DNA of 64,000 bases, from positions 90,950,499 to 91,014,498 of the forward strand of contig NC_084837.1 of assembly GCF_033115175.1 (NCBI RefSeq), in the 5' to 3' direction. This DNA is from Lepus europaeus (lineage: Eukaryota; Chordata; Mammalia; Lagomorpha; Leporidae). The notes beneath the pieces were generated by a model. It was not told the origin of the DNA, made no database searches, and saw nothing but the letters and a program-made list of their open reading frames with translations. Shown piece by piece: positions 45,634 to 56,480 of the stretch (the first letter of the stretch is position 1; each line of letters starts with the position of its first letter). Both the position numbers and the translations under genes were made by a program.

Positions 45634-45682
45634 CTCCTTCTCTCTCTGTATAATTCTTTCAAATAAATAACTAAATCTTTAA
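45347..45682 (+). mobile_element. CSINE
   Basis: Sense copy from GGGGGCGGCGCTGTGGCTTA to TCTTTCAAATAAATAAC. An imperfect flanking repeat (CATGCACTG and CATGCAGTG) fits a target duplication. Confidence 0.92.
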
Positions 45683-46209
45683 TCCATGCAGTGACCTCAG
45701 GTGAGTCACTTGCCCTTTTAGGAGCTTAATGTTCTTAGAACAGCTGACAGCTGTCTGGGGTCCCTTCTGGTTTAACGTACAGGAAGACTTCAGAAGGTTT
45801 GTGGAGAAATGGAACTAGAATTTTGAATCCGTGTCTGTTTTTGTTTTGTTTTGTTTTGTTTGTTTTGGGGGGGGAACATTTACCCCTAACTTTCTCCACG
45901 TGTGCACGGATTTCACGGTGTTTTGCACCAAAGTAACTGTATCTTTTCATTCTTTCCACAGGCCTTTTGGTCAATGCACTCGTATGTAACGGCCCGGGTG
46001 TACTTGACAGTCCCTAAAAGAGGTGTGGACAGGACACCTGCTCCTAACATCTCAGCAGTCACCTGTTTACCTCCAGGGCGTGATCCCGAGACAGCCTCAA
46101 GACTGGCGGGTTCCGGTGAACAGGAGTCCTGAGGGCACGGCAGCGTCAGGGTGTACATGCGGCGCCGGTCGGAGCAGACATGTTCCAGAAAAACAATTCA
46201 TGCATTTAA
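45683..46209. other. Intergenic sequence with GTTTT repeat
   Basis: A TTTTG pentamer repeat at 45,839-45,867 is followed by a G-run. Nothing else recognised. Confidence 0.45.
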
Positions 46210-46541
46210 TTAAAAAAAAAAAAAACACCTATTTTATTTGTTTGAAAGGCAGAGAGAGATACACAGGGAAAGACAGGTCTTCCACCTGCTGATTCACTCC
46301 CCAGAGGCCCACAACAGCCAGGACTGGGCCAGGCCAAAGCCGGGAGCCCGAAATTCAATCCAGGTCTCCCATGCGGGCGCGAGCGGCAGGGTTCCAAGTA
46401 CTCGAGCCACCCCTGCTGCGTCTCAGGGTTAGCAGGAAGCTGGACTCAAGATCTGTAGCTGAAACTGGCACCCAGACGCAGACGTGGGATGCAGGTGTCG
46501 CCAGCTGCGTCCTGACCGCTCTGCCAGATGCTGGCCCCTGT
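46210..46541 (-). mobile_element. CSINE, diverged
   Basis: Antisense copy with A/T-rich tail, TTGTTTGAAAGGCAGAGAG, body and a damaged head ending CCAGATGCTGGCCCC. Confidence 0.85.
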
Positions 46542-46569
46542 ACGTTTAATTTGTGTTCCATCTGGTGGC

Positions 46570-46705
46570 TGAGTGAAGCAACACAGCACAGCGATTGCGC
46601 ACGCAACCTGGACCTTGTTGCAGTCCCACTGCGTGTCCTTGGAGACGTCACAGCCTCGGCTCACCCATCTGTGAAATGGGACGATCCAGAGGTTGGATTT
46701 GTGAG
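46570..46705 (+). repeat. MIR element
   Basis: Sense MIR pattern: CAGCGATTGCGCACGCAACC, GTGTCCTTGGAGACGTCACA and CACCCATCTGTGAAATGGGA. Confidence 0.6.
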
Positions 46706-48689
46706 CATGAAGTGAGATCCGGAGCCCATAACGCCCCAGACGCCTGGCCCGACTACTCTGAACCCTCTTGTCTGGCGAAGCCTTCTCCTGGCCTCCAGAC
46801 AACTTCCACAAGGTGAGCCCCGCCGACGGGATGGCGCCCGGGCTCTCGGGCTGTCCTGAGCTGCCCCGCGGCCAGAGGCGCAGCTTTGAGGCCCTTCCGG
46901 CTCCTCCTCTCTCAGCTGCTGGGCTGGATGGGGACAGAAAACACAGTGTTTCCTGAGAACACAGCTTCAAAGCGTCCACACCAGACTGTCACAGAGCCTC
47001 AGGCCTGGCGCCAGCCCCATCCACGCAGGGGTCAGCACCCTGTGCCAGCACTATTTCTAGAAGGCTCTGTGCCCGTCTGGTCCAGCCTGCTGTGGAGAAG
47101 GCTCGGGGTAGCACTGGCCATGTCTGCCCTCTCCAACTCTGGGGAAGAGCCAAAAGCAGAGGGGAGAAGGCCAGTGGCTTGGCCGCGACCCCCTGGGACC
47201 CAACTCCACTCCGCCCGTGTCAGCCCTGGGCCCTGCACACCCTTCCTCCCCCGCTGCGAGTGTCCCCTTCCTGCCCCACAGGTAGTCTTCACGTGGAATA
47301 AATTAGTCTGCAGAGAATGGGAGGCCCAGAGCCTGTGTTCCCTGGAAGCGCCCCGGGAATGTGCGTCACAGGACAGACAGACAGCATGGGTGGATGGCTG
47401 GACAGTGCGGGGGGCGGTGCGCTCAGGGCCCCCCCCACCCCCCGCCACTCTGGCATTGCTGTCAGTCTGAAGTGCGGCTCCTCTCCAACACAGAGGCTGT
47501 GGAGAGCCATCCCCCAGTAGAACTTTGGCGCGATACGCCTGGCACCTGGGTAGGGGCGCGTGAATCTCGTATACAAGACCCATCATCGTCCTATACACAC
47601 CGTGCATCCGCGTCGTGGAAACAGCGTGACGTCGCCAGAAATAGAGAGAAGCACCGCCAAGCCCCGGCCTCCGAATCGGGCACGTGGCTGGCTTTCCGTC
47701 TTCCTGCCGCTCTCGCCCTGGTACCTGCAGCTCGGCGGCCTCTTCACAGCCTGGCCCCTGGCCAGTGCACATTTGCACGTAGCCCCGCGCCAGCAGGACT
47801 TCTCCATGTTGCAACAGAGTCTGCACAATTAGCTTTTAAAACAGGCGTGCTGTGGTTTGCGTGGGCCCGAGTGCTGGGCATTTCGGTTGCTTCCAGCCTC
47901 CGGTTATTAGGTGTACAGCTGAAACTGGGTGCGCAGGCCCTTGTCATGTCTTACGGATTCTTTCCTTAGGCTACACTGTCAGGTGTGGTGTTGCTGATGA
48001 CAGGGGACGACTGTTTCTGTGGCTGTTGAAAGAGCCCCGGGCAGGCGTCACTGGAGCCGTGCAGACAGCTGGCGCCTGGGGCCGGGATGGGTCAGTGTTT
48101 CTCCCGCAGTCTTTAAGGAAAGAGTGGATTCAGGCTGAGAGCAGACAGCCGTGGCTGCCTGGAACGGGGCTCAGCCTGTGCAGCGTGCGTGCACTCAGGA
48201 TGGGAAGGAGAGAAACCCAGGCACGCCACAAGCCAGGCATCATGGGTGGCCTGTAGTGTAGACGGGGAGTGCGAGTGTAGTCACTGCTGCGGAAGTCCAC
48301 CACCGCTGTGCGCCGGAGCTGTCAGAGAAGGGGCTGCGTCTTCTGCACGTATTTTTGTGTATATGTGCATTTGCTGTGTGGCAGGCCCAGCCAAGAGCAC
48401 TGTGCAGCGAGATGACAAAGAAGCACCAAGTATCAAGCAGGTGGAGACGGTTGGGCCCCCTGGGGGTCTGCACAATCCCCTGGGGAACAGAGCTCTGAGC
48501 CCTACCTCGAGGGATCTGGGTTGGATCAGTGCCTGATGCTAATGGCTAATGAGAATTGAGAACCCTAGATGGGCATTTTCTCATTAGGGTTGTATTAGTG
48601 TTCTTATTAGGTTGTATTTTCTTATTACAGTTACACATGTAACAGGTTCTGAGCTGTATGAGCTGTTGGGGATTCCAGACTTGGTCTGG
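46706..48689. other. GC-rich intergenic sequence with CpG-dense patch
   Basis: No SINE over 2 kb. Long overlapping frames on both strands (46,886-47,470 on + and 47,032-47,826 on -) have no recognised domain. The CpG-dense part is listed separately. Confidence 0.4.
47515..47745. promoter_or_regulatory. CpG-dense patch with CRE-like site
   Basis: By hand count about 24 CpG dinucleotides fall between 47,521 and 47,740, as many as or more than base composition predicts, while neighbouring DNA is depleted. A CRE-like GTGACGTCGCC lies at about 47,626-47,636. It could be a small promoter, an enhancer or an unmethylated insertion. Confidence 0.4.
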
Positions 48690-49165
48690 AAGTGGAGTGC
48701 CTGCCGGAGGCCCCTGTGTTACAGGCTACGTCCCCAGGGTGGCGCTGTTGGGAGGCAGTGGCACCAGTAGGAGGCGGGGCAATGGGAGGGCCTTAGCTCA
48801 CTGTGTGGCCCTGGAAGAAGCTCCTGGCTCGTGCCCCACCCAGTCTCTCTGCTTCCTGGCCCACCACGTGACCCATCCTCTGCATAGACTCTGCCACCAT
48901 GGGGCCTCTACCAGAGCCTGCTTCATGCCCTTAGGACTTGCAGCCTCTACAACAGAGCCGCGTGGACCTTCCTGCGTAATCTCCCGTCTCGGGCACGCCA
49001 GTGCAGGGACGAAAGGTGGCTGGTACAGACCCCGTCTGCCGTGGGCTAGCAGATGGGGCCACCTGCTTGTGGGCTCTCAGCCTCCGAAACTGCCACATGA
49101 ATAAACCTCTTTTCTTTGTAAAATAGCCAGCCTCGGGCCGTCTGTCACCTACGTGGAAACTGGGA
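48690..49165 (+). mobile_element. MaLR/MLT1-like LTR
   Basis: The right part follows the ERVL-MaLR LTR pattern: CTTCCTGGCCCACCACGTGA, GACTTGCAGCCTCTACAACA, and the polyadenylation end GAATAAACCTCTTTTCTTTG with TAGCCAGCCTCGGG. Old and GC-drifted. Confidence 0.55.
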
Positions 49166-50900
49166 TCATACAGGGTATTCTGAGATGAGGGACAGGGACC
49201 CTCCTAGGCTAACGGGACAGGACAAGCTTACCGTGGGTGAGGAGGGCGCTCGCAAGCCAAGGGGGCGCTAAACCCCCTTTTAATCTCTACAAGGACCTTC
49301 CCCTGAACCTCCCCAAGCAAGCCCTCCACCCAAATCAAAGGAGCTGCTTCTGGGCTAACGTCACCTCCAGCCCAGTCCCTAACTGTCCCCTTGCAAGCAA
49401 GGAGCTGCCCAAGAGGAAGTGTGGGCCCCCAGCTGCCAGAAAGACCAGCCTGGGCCAGGCAGCTCTGGCGCCACGCGTCTGCAGGCCCCTCTCCGGCATC
49501 TCTGCTGCTCTCCGGGCCTCTTTAGGACTGAGGTCAGGAGGCCCTGATGGCCCTTCCAGCTCCTCTGGTGCTGAGGGACCTGGAAAGACAGGCCCTGGTA
49601 CTGTCCCTCCCTCCTCACACACAGTGGTCAAGGACCACCATTTCCTGCTCTACCCGCCTCGGTCCTGTTCCCAGGACAGCAGCTGGGCCTACGGAGGGTC
49701 TGGCAGTCACCGCGTTGTCCCTGGCACACCCTGGCACAGGCCGTCAGCCCCTGGGCACCATCGGAGGGGCTGCAGGCTCAGGGCGGGTGAGCAGGGAGAA
49801 CAGTTGCTTTCTCTGAGCCCGTGACTCTTCTATTGCTACAAGGTCCCAGTGATGGAAACAGCCATGGGCAGCCTGGGGAGGGGGGCGGGCAGAAAAGGGC
49901 GTCAGAGAACCCCACCCGGGTGCCCCCAGCTGCGTTGGCCATCACACGAGCAGATGGGAGAAGGCGCTGCAGGAGACAGAGAACTGATGGACGGAAGCAG
50001 GAGGGCGGGGGTCCGGCCTGGCTGGACTGCCCAGGGCTGCCAGTCGGAGGAAGGGCACTGCGGCCGGCTCAGCCGGCTCCCCCGAGGGATGTCACAGCCT
50101 CAGCCCCACTGCCTGGGACCGTGACCTGACTGGGAGAACTGCAGACTAACTAATGAAGTGACAGATCCTTCTGAAGCCGGCGACCGGTCTCCTTACACAA
50201 AGGGGTGCGGACAGGCGGGCCTTCTGGAGACGTCAGCCTGCTTTGGGGCCGGGAGACAGGAGACGTCTGCTGTTGCTACAGCCCCGGAGACTAATCCCAA
50301 GCCCGAGCGCCCCGGAAGAGGCGCCTCATGCCCGCCCTGTCTCTGTGCAATACGACTGGTCCTTCTGGCCCCTGGGAATGGCTTTGTCAGCAGTGCAGCG
50401 CCCGTGGCGTGGGCGGGGTGGCGGGTCCAGCTCTGACGCCTGCAAAGCGGAGCCCTGGCCCCGCCCTGACGGCTCCACGGCTGAGGAGGAGTGGACCTAC
50501 GGATTAGGGTGGGGTTGGGTGCAGGAGGGTGGAGGACGGATCCTGCCGTGGAGTGAGGGTGTTGACCGTCCCAGCTGTGGGACACGGCCTCTTAAACAAA
50601 TACAAAGAGTACAGACAGCCCGGGCCCACCGGGCGGAGTAGCTGCATGCCTGGGGTGGGGCACCTGCGCAGACAAAGGAAGGGTGGCCGGGTCCCAGTCA
50701 GGGGGGTGCCGCCGTGAAGGTGTCAGGGGCGACTCACTGTGGGACCCTGCCCCCGGGCCTCGGACTGCTGCCGAGGCCATTTGCGGTCCATCCCCCATTG
50801 CCATAAAGACACACAAGTGTCCACTCTAACATGGGTTAGATTGTGCACTGGCCAAAAAAAAAAAAAAAAAAAAAAGCCAAATTCCAGATATCAAACTTGC
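49166..50900. other. GC-rich intergenic sequence
   Basis: No SINE seen over 1.7 kb. Overlapping open frames such as 49,237-49,824 have no recognised domain. A CTCF-like CCAAGGGGGCGCTA lies at about 49,257-49,270 on +. Confidence 0.4.
50854..50875. repeat. 22-nt poly-A tract
   Basis: Pure A run. The sequence to its left (CCATTGCCATAAAGACAC) is not a recognised SINE tail. Confidence 0.9.
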
Positions 50901-51015
50901 TCAGCATTTTGTGGTCACAGTTCCCCTGAACGGAGAGAGATCCTTATCCCCCTTGGCATAAAGAAACTGCGGGTCAGAGAGGCGAAGCAGCACGGCGGAG
51001 GCCACGCACGCGCAG
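50900..51015 (-). repeat. MIR-like fragment, antisense
   Basis: Antisense pattern: AAGAAACTGCGGGTCAGAGA, GGCGAAGCAGCACGGCGG. Confidence 0.5.
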
Positions 51016-51299
51016 GGCACTGACTCCGGTGCTCGCCCCGTGTCACTTTGCTGCCTTCCTGGCGTGTCACCTGCCGTCTCATCGGGCAGGGATGTCCCGT
51101 ATCCCTCTCTCCCCACTGGCAGGCACCCACTCCGGATGCTGCCGGGTCTACTGTTCTCGCCGACGTTCGGGGTCTGTGTCGATCCCTCCTCCCAGCTCTT
51201 GCCTGGCACTTGCGCTGCCTCCCTTGCTGCCCAAGGTCCCCACTCAGCTCCTCCTCCCTGCTAGCAGGCGCCTCCCACCTCCTGGTAGAAATCCCAGTC

Positions 51300-51463
51300 G
51301 GTCCCAAGTTCAAGTCTCTGTGGGCAGCACAGGATCTTAAAGTCCTGTGTCCAAGCTGCAGCTCTTCTATGAACTTCCTGCGACCATGTGACCTTGGAAA
51401 GGTCACATCCCTTTTCTCTGGCCATCCATTTCCTCACCCATGAAATGGGCGACTTGAATCCAT
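51300..51463 (+). repeat. MIR element
   Basis: Sense pattern: GACCATGTGACCTTGGAAAG, GTCACATCCCTTTTCTCTGG and TTCCTCACCCATGAAATGGG. Confidence 0.65.
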
Positions 51464-51465
51464 CG

Positions 51466-51775
51466 TGCTCTGGCACTGGCGGGTAAGCCACGACTTTCAT
51501 CGCCAGCACCCCATATAGGAGCACCGAGCACCGGCTGACATGTCCCGGATGCTCTAACTCCACCCGAGCTGCCTTCTAACGCGCCTGGGAAAGCAATGAA
51601 AGATGGATCCCTGCCACCCACATGGGAGATCCAGATGGAGTTTCTGGCTCCTGGCTTCAACTTGGCCCAGCTCCGAACCATTGTGGACAACTGGGGAGTG
51701 GCCCAGTAGATGGAAGATCTTTCTATCTCTCCCTCTCTGTCCCTCTGCTTTTCAAATAAATAAATACATAAATTT
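51466..51775 (+). mobile_element. CSINE, diverged
   Basis: Sense copy from CTCTGGCACTGGCGGGTAAG to GCTTTTCAAATAAATAAATA. The head is irregular. Confidence 0.82.
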
Positions 51776-51865
51776 TTCCTCCCTGTGGTCCCACTTCACT
51801 TTCCTGGGTTTCGATGTCCCTGTGTGTTCACCAGCCATAGCACCCTCTCTGCTGCGCTTTATTAC

Positions 51866-52184
51866 TTTTTTAAATATTCATTTAAAGTCAGAGTTACAGA
51901 GAGAGAGGGAGAGAGACAGAAAGATCTTCCATCTGCTGGTTCACTCCCCAAATGACTGCACCAGCCAGAACTGTGCCAGGCTGAAACCAGGAGCCAGAAG
52001 CTTCATCCAAGTCTCCCACGTGGGTGCAGGGATGCAAGCACTTGGGCCATCCTGGGCTGCTTTCCCTGGCACATTAGCAGGGAGCTGGATCGGAAGTGGA
52101 ACAGCCCAGACTCAAACTGGCGCCCGTATGGGATGCCGGCGCCCCTGGCAGCAGCTCAACCTGCTGCGCCGCAGCGCCGGCCCC
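51866..52184 (-). mobile_element. CSINE
   Basis: Antisense copy from TTTAAATATTCATTTAAAGT to GCGCCGCAGCGCCGGCCCC. The CpG-rich head is well preserved. Confidence 0.92.
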
Positions 52185-52364
52185 CTTGGCTAGCTTTTAC
52201 TCTGGAAGGGCAGGAGCGGGTGTGGCGCTGCCAGTGAGGGATCTGCCAAGACACGCGGATCAACTTACAGGCAATCTACTGACGCCTGCGCCTCTTCGCC
52301 TGCCCTCTTTGGTTAGGGTGTGCACAAAGATGCCTGCAGCAGGCCTGAGGGCGTGGCTCTTGGC

Positions 52365-52380
52365 GGGGGGGGGGGGGGGG
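52365..52380. repeat. 16-nt poly-G tract
   Basis: Pure G run, a candidate for intermolecular quadruplex and for assembly error. Confidence 0.9.
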
Positions 52381-53379
52381 CGTGCCACTCCTGCAGGGTG
52401 GGCAACAAGGCTCGACTGACCTCTGCTCTGTCACTGTCCGGGGCGTCAGGAGATGGTGTCAGAGACCACGCCTGTCACACTTCTGTCCTCCAAAGTGGGT
52501 AGTGGCCAGAGGCTCACCGTGCCCCCAGCAACCCTGAGACGACCGAGCAGGGACTGGCCATGTCCATTCTGTCCACGGTCAGCGGCCTGCCCAAGGTGTC
52601 TGTGAATTCAGCACAGAGCCGAGACCTGGATCTGCTCTCCTGGTCCTGGTTGCGGTCCTGGTCCCGGTTCCAAAGCCCAGCTGTGCAAGAGATAACATCT
52701 GGCCTGTTTGGATGGAACTGAGGCCTCAGCGGACAGACGGACAGACAGACACCCGGCCAGAGGCACAACCACAGAAAGACCCCACCAGAGCCTTGAGACC
52801 CCCAGCTGCAGCCCACACACAGAAGGGGAGGTCTCTGGCCTCCAGTCCCCCGCTCCTCCTGCTGTCTGCACAGGGCATACAGGGTGAGGCTGGGAGCGGC
52901 AGCGGCCCAGAGAGGAAGTGGGGGGAGGTGTCCCCCTTACTTTCCTGCCTCAGCCCGAGTGTTTGGCCCCAGAGGTGGATTTTCTAGAATGCTGGTAGGC
53001 TGGGGGCCGGGACACCGGCCGGAAGTGGCCGCAGCCCGCCTCCTCAGCGCCAGCGCCCGGTCCGGAGTCTGATGCTGCCCCTTTGCTCCTTATCTCTCAT
53101 CACGGCGTCCAGCGGGTGGCACCTTCCAGCCCACAGCCTGCGATCCAGGAAACGGAGGCTGGCAGTGGATCCAGAGACAGTGGGTGGGCGGACACGTGGG
53201 GTGGGGCGCCCCCTCCCACACATGGCTTCCTCGCCTTTCCCGGGCACCTCCCACGCCGTTTCTGAGGGTGCTCCTGCCCTCAGTGAGGCCTCCAGCCTCC
53301 CAGCCCTCAGCCCCTGGGGACGGGGGAGGAGGGGGCAGGCGCCTAAGAGCACCCCGACTCTCCCTGGGTGCATGGCTGT
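52381..53379. other. Sequence upstream of the CpG island
   Basis: GC-rising DNA, with a possible antisense MIR remnant at about 52,560-52,650. No gene recognised. Confidence 0.4.
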
Positions 53380-53559
53380 GGTTGCCCCTCGGGCTGCGGG
53401 GATGGGGCGAGCCCCTGGAGGTCACGGAGAGTCCGCGGTCAGAGCGCGCGGGGAGGCACAGACCCGGGCACCGAGGGGTCCCCCCGCCCTCGGCTCCTCC
53501 CCCGGGGCCGCCCCGCCCCGCGCTGAGGCGCGCCTGCCCGGCCCGGGCCAGGTGCAGCG

Positions 53560-53652
53560 CCCAGGAGCAGGGGGGCAGCTGCGCGGAGCCGCACCGTGCC
53601 AGCCGCCTGCCTGCGCCCCGTCCGCGGGACGCCGGGGACCCTAGGAGCCCAG
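53560..53652 (+). other. Candidate first untranslated exon end
   Basis: GAGCCCAG followed by GTAACGGAGG at 53,653 is a fair splice donor inside the CpG island. The start is arbitrary. If the island drives PAQR5, this could be the 3' end of its first non-coding exon. Confidence 0.3.
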
Positions 53653-53865
53653 GTAACGGAGGACGGCACTCCCCGCCGGTGCTGTCTACGGGTCCCAGCC
53701 GCGCGCGGCCTGCCCGCCTCCCCGTCCACGCGCGCCCTGCACCGCCGCGGTGCTCCTGGAGCCCGAGTGGCCGCTGCCAGAGCGCGTCCTGAGGACTTCG
53801 TGCCGGGGCGGCGGCGCCGCGCGGGAGCCGGGCAGAGGTGCGGCGGCCGGTGCGCCGGCAGAGGG

Positions 53866-53901
53866 CTTCCCGCTGCAATTGGTTGGTTCCCGACGGTGCC
53901 G
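53866..53901. repeat. 36-bp CCAAT-containing element, copy 1
   Basis: Starts CTTCCCGCTGCAATTGG and ends GGTGCCG. It matches 54,550-54,585 at 33 of 36 positions. It includes an inverted CCAAT box (ATTGG) and precedes a CT dinucleotide run. Confidence 0.8.
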
Positions 53902-54549
53902 CTTTCTCTCTCTCTCTCTCTCTCCCGCGACCCCGGCCCTCCATCTCTCACCAAGTCCCCTGGCTGGGGACCGCACCGTCGGCGGGTTCTTCTGGGATGT
54001 TTACGTGTAGGCTTCCCGCCTCCTCGGCGTGAGCGGCTGGCGCGCGCGCCAAGGGGCCGCCCGGTGCGCGCCCGGATCGGCCTGGGCCGGATGGAAGCGG
54101 CGCCCCTTGGCTTTGCGGCCAGAGCTGGAGCGCCCACCGCCCCGCCCCCAGCCCATCCCAGGGCTGCAGTGCGATGAGCCCGGGGGGAGGGACCACGGAA
54201 CCATGACCCCGCTTGGTGTGCGCAAAGTGGGCTTGCTCAGCTTCCCGGCTCGGGTGGGAAGGGGCGAAGGCTTCCCTCGCAGAGGCGGGGAGCAGGTGGT
54301 CTGGGTCAGAGGCACAGACTAGGACAGGGCCACAGACAAGAAGGCGGCAGGGGGAGGGGGAGGAATTTGCCTCCCTCACCCCCACGGTGGAGTGCCCACC
54401 TCAGATCACTGCCTTCCAAAGGCTGGGGTGGCTTCTGCGTTCTGGCTGGCCCCTGACTCCGCAGGTGTCGGCCGCCCTTGGGTGCCTTCCTGACAGTGGG
54501 GCTTTGTCCTAGCCACCACCTCCAGGCAGCAAGAAAACCCAGCAGGAAA

Positions 54550-54585
54550 CTTCCCGCTGCAATTGGTTAGTTCCCCATGGTGCCG
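54550..54585. repeat. 36-bp CCAAT-containing element, copy 2
   Basis: Near-identical to 53,866-53,901, 684 bp downstream in the same orientation. Flanks are unrelated. Confidence 0.8.
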
Positions 54586-55974
54586 GAGAGCTGTAGGAGG
54601 GCAGGTACGCTGGGTCCCAGCACCCGGGGTCCTAGGGGAGCGGAGGAACTCACCCCGACAGCTGGGATCTTCCTGGCCCACCTGGGGTCTTTGACCTTGG
54701 TGAGTAGGAAGTGCAGTTTGGGAAGTGGCCCGGCGCCACCCCGAGTCGCCTTGACACCCGTCCCCCCTTGGGGCCACTTGGTTTTGTGTTGCGGTCCCTT
54801 GCGCTTCTCCAGAGGGACCTCAGACTGTGGCTGCTCCCTCCACCCACCTGTCAGGCCGAGGAGAGGCAGAGGGCGCCGGGTAAAATGTGCCGTCAGCCCT
54901 GCCCTAGGTTGGTGGCACAGAGTTTGTGTCCCCTCCCCTTGGTCTTCTCACTCCTCTCTTGGGAAGATCTCATCTGGGTACTTTAACAGTCATTACCTCC
55001 TCTATGGGGCAAGCGTGAATTGGGGAAAGAGCTTCTTTTCCTGGGCCTCAATGTCCCAATCTGTGAAATGGGCGCAGTGGGAGCTGCCTGATTTATGAGG
55101 GAGTGCATGGTCCGGACAGTTCTGTCCGCTGCAGACTGGGAGAGATGATCAAGATTCTGTGGGTTGGGTGTGTGTGTGCGTGTGTCCGTTGCTCGCGCAG
55201 TGGGTGGGCATCTTGGTAACCCACAGAGAGCAGTTCTCACACTGAGCACACAGTAGGCCCGCAGGAAGTGGTCATTGACCAGAAGTGGTCTCTCGGGGAA
55301 GAGCAGTTGCTGAGGTTCATGAGGGGCGGGGAGGTTGAAGTCCCACTCCCACCCTCCGCCCGTGAGGGGAGGCAGCAGCTGGGCAGGCGGGCTCAGGTGG
55401 AGGGGGCCGAGAGCCCGTGGGTGGAGGGGGTCTCTGAGACCCAGGCGGACTGGGGATGCAGAAGACCCAGAAGAAACCCCCCACTCAGACCCCTGCGGTC
55501 CCTCAGGCCCCTCCACAGCCCCTCCACAGCCCCAGGCCTTTGGCTGGAGGACAGGCTGCAACACACGGAGTTGCTGGGCTCTTGCCCCACCGGGGTTGGG
55601 CTGCAGAGAGGGTCGCGGGGCTCCAGCCTGGCGCAGACCTCCCACCCTGCCAGCCCGGAGACCTGTCCCTGTGGCTGCACAGCCCAGCCGGTTCTGGGAC
55701 CCTAACAAGGACCCGCGGAGGACAGAGGACAGAGAGCACGCGTCTCACAGGGAGGCCGCCCCTGCACTGCCTTGCTCTCTGCAACACTCGCCTCTCTCTA
55801 ATGACCACTTGGCATTTGCGCATCATCTGCCCGCCCCTGGAGAAGGTCTGCTCGGAGGGCAGGAGGGCAGGGCCTTCTGCTTGCTTCGTGCGCTGCTCGG
55901 GCAGCAGGGGAGTGTGTGACGTGTAGTAGGTGCCCAGTTAATCTGTGTTGAATCAATGAATATGGGGGCTCACC
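54586..55974. other. GC-rich sequence, putative first PAQR5 intron
   Basis: MIR-like pieces at about 55,015-55,095 (CCCAATCTGTGAAATGGGCG) and 55,230-55,275. Otherwise unannotated. Confidence 0.4.
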
Positions 55975-56057
55975 AGGAAGTTCCGAGAAAATGCATACAG
56001 CATAAAAAAGCTATGCACGGACTTAAAAGAATTTTTGCACCAAATTAACTTATCCTT
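55975..56057 (+). mobile_element. Short palindromic element (MITE-like), copy D, truncated
   Basis: GAAGTTCCGAGAAAATGC, AAAAAGCTATGCACGGACTT and TTTTTGCACCAAATTAACTT match copy A in the same orientation. The right end is cut off by the SINE at 56,058. Confidence 0.55.
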
Positions 56058-56353
56058 TAAAAAAAAGATTTACTGATGTATATGAAAAGCAGAGTTAGAG
56101 AGAGAGAGATCTTTCATTTGGGGGTTCCTTCCCGCAAATGTAGCCAGATCACGTTGAAGCCAGGAGCCATGAACTCCATCCAGGTCTCCCACGTGGGTGT
56201 AGGGGCCTGAGGGTCACCTTCTGCTGCTTTCCCAGGTGCATTAGCAGGGAGCTGGATTGGAAGTCAAGTAGGTGGGACCTGAACTAGGTGCTCCAGCACG
56301 GGATGCCAGCGTCACAAGTTGCTGCTTAATCTGCTATGTCGCAGCACCGGCCC
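56058..56353 (-). mobile_element. CSINE
   Basis: Antisense copy from AAAAAAAAGATTTACTGATG to GTCGCAGCACCGGCCC. Confidence 0.88.
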
Positions 56354-56414
56354 TCAGCGACACACTTGTCTGATCATTCCTTTGCCACGCACTTCTGTAT
56401 ATCTGCCCCCCCTC

Positions 56415-56480
56415 TTTTATTGTATGGAAGTGGAAACTGAGGCGCAGAGGCCGGCAGGGGCTCTTGGAGCAGAGCTGGAG
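56415..56480 (-). repeat. MIR-like fragment, antisense
   Basis: GGAAGTGGAAACTGAGGCGC, then GAGCAGAGCTGGAGCC. Confidence 0.45.

Larger units (their letters stand above)
53380..54180 (+). promoter_or_regulatory. PAQR5: CpG island, candidate PAQR5 promoter
   Basis: Dense CpG and very high GC throughout, with Sp1-type GC boxes (CCGCCCCGCCCCGCG near 53,508-53,522) and no transposon inside. From memory of human 15q23, PAQR5 (membrane progestin receptor gamma) begins about 27 kb downstream of GLCE on the same strand. This island lies 26 kb after the GLCE end. No PAQR5 coding sequence is visible, so the gene assignment is inference from position only. The island itself is clear. Confidence 0.6.

Noticed and set aside
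47032..47826. 264-codon - strand frame as a gene
   Set aside because: No recognisable domain or splice context, and an equally open frame on the other strand. Kept only as a finding.
53090..53944. 284-codon open frame on the - strand in the CpG island
   Set aside because: It is rich in Arg, Gly, Pro and Ala, as expected from translated GC-rich DNA. Several other long frames overlap it in all phases and no domain is recognisable.
54996..55708. Long overlapping frames near 55 kb (241 codons on -, 194 on +)
   Set aside because: Pro/Gly/Arg/Ser-rich shadows of GC-rich DNA that include a MIR-like piece. No coding signature.
55268..55926. PAQR5 first coding exon
   Set aside because: No frame between 54 and 64 kb shows the seven-membrane PAQR start or the conserved motifs of that family, so coding exons are assumed to lie beyond the window.
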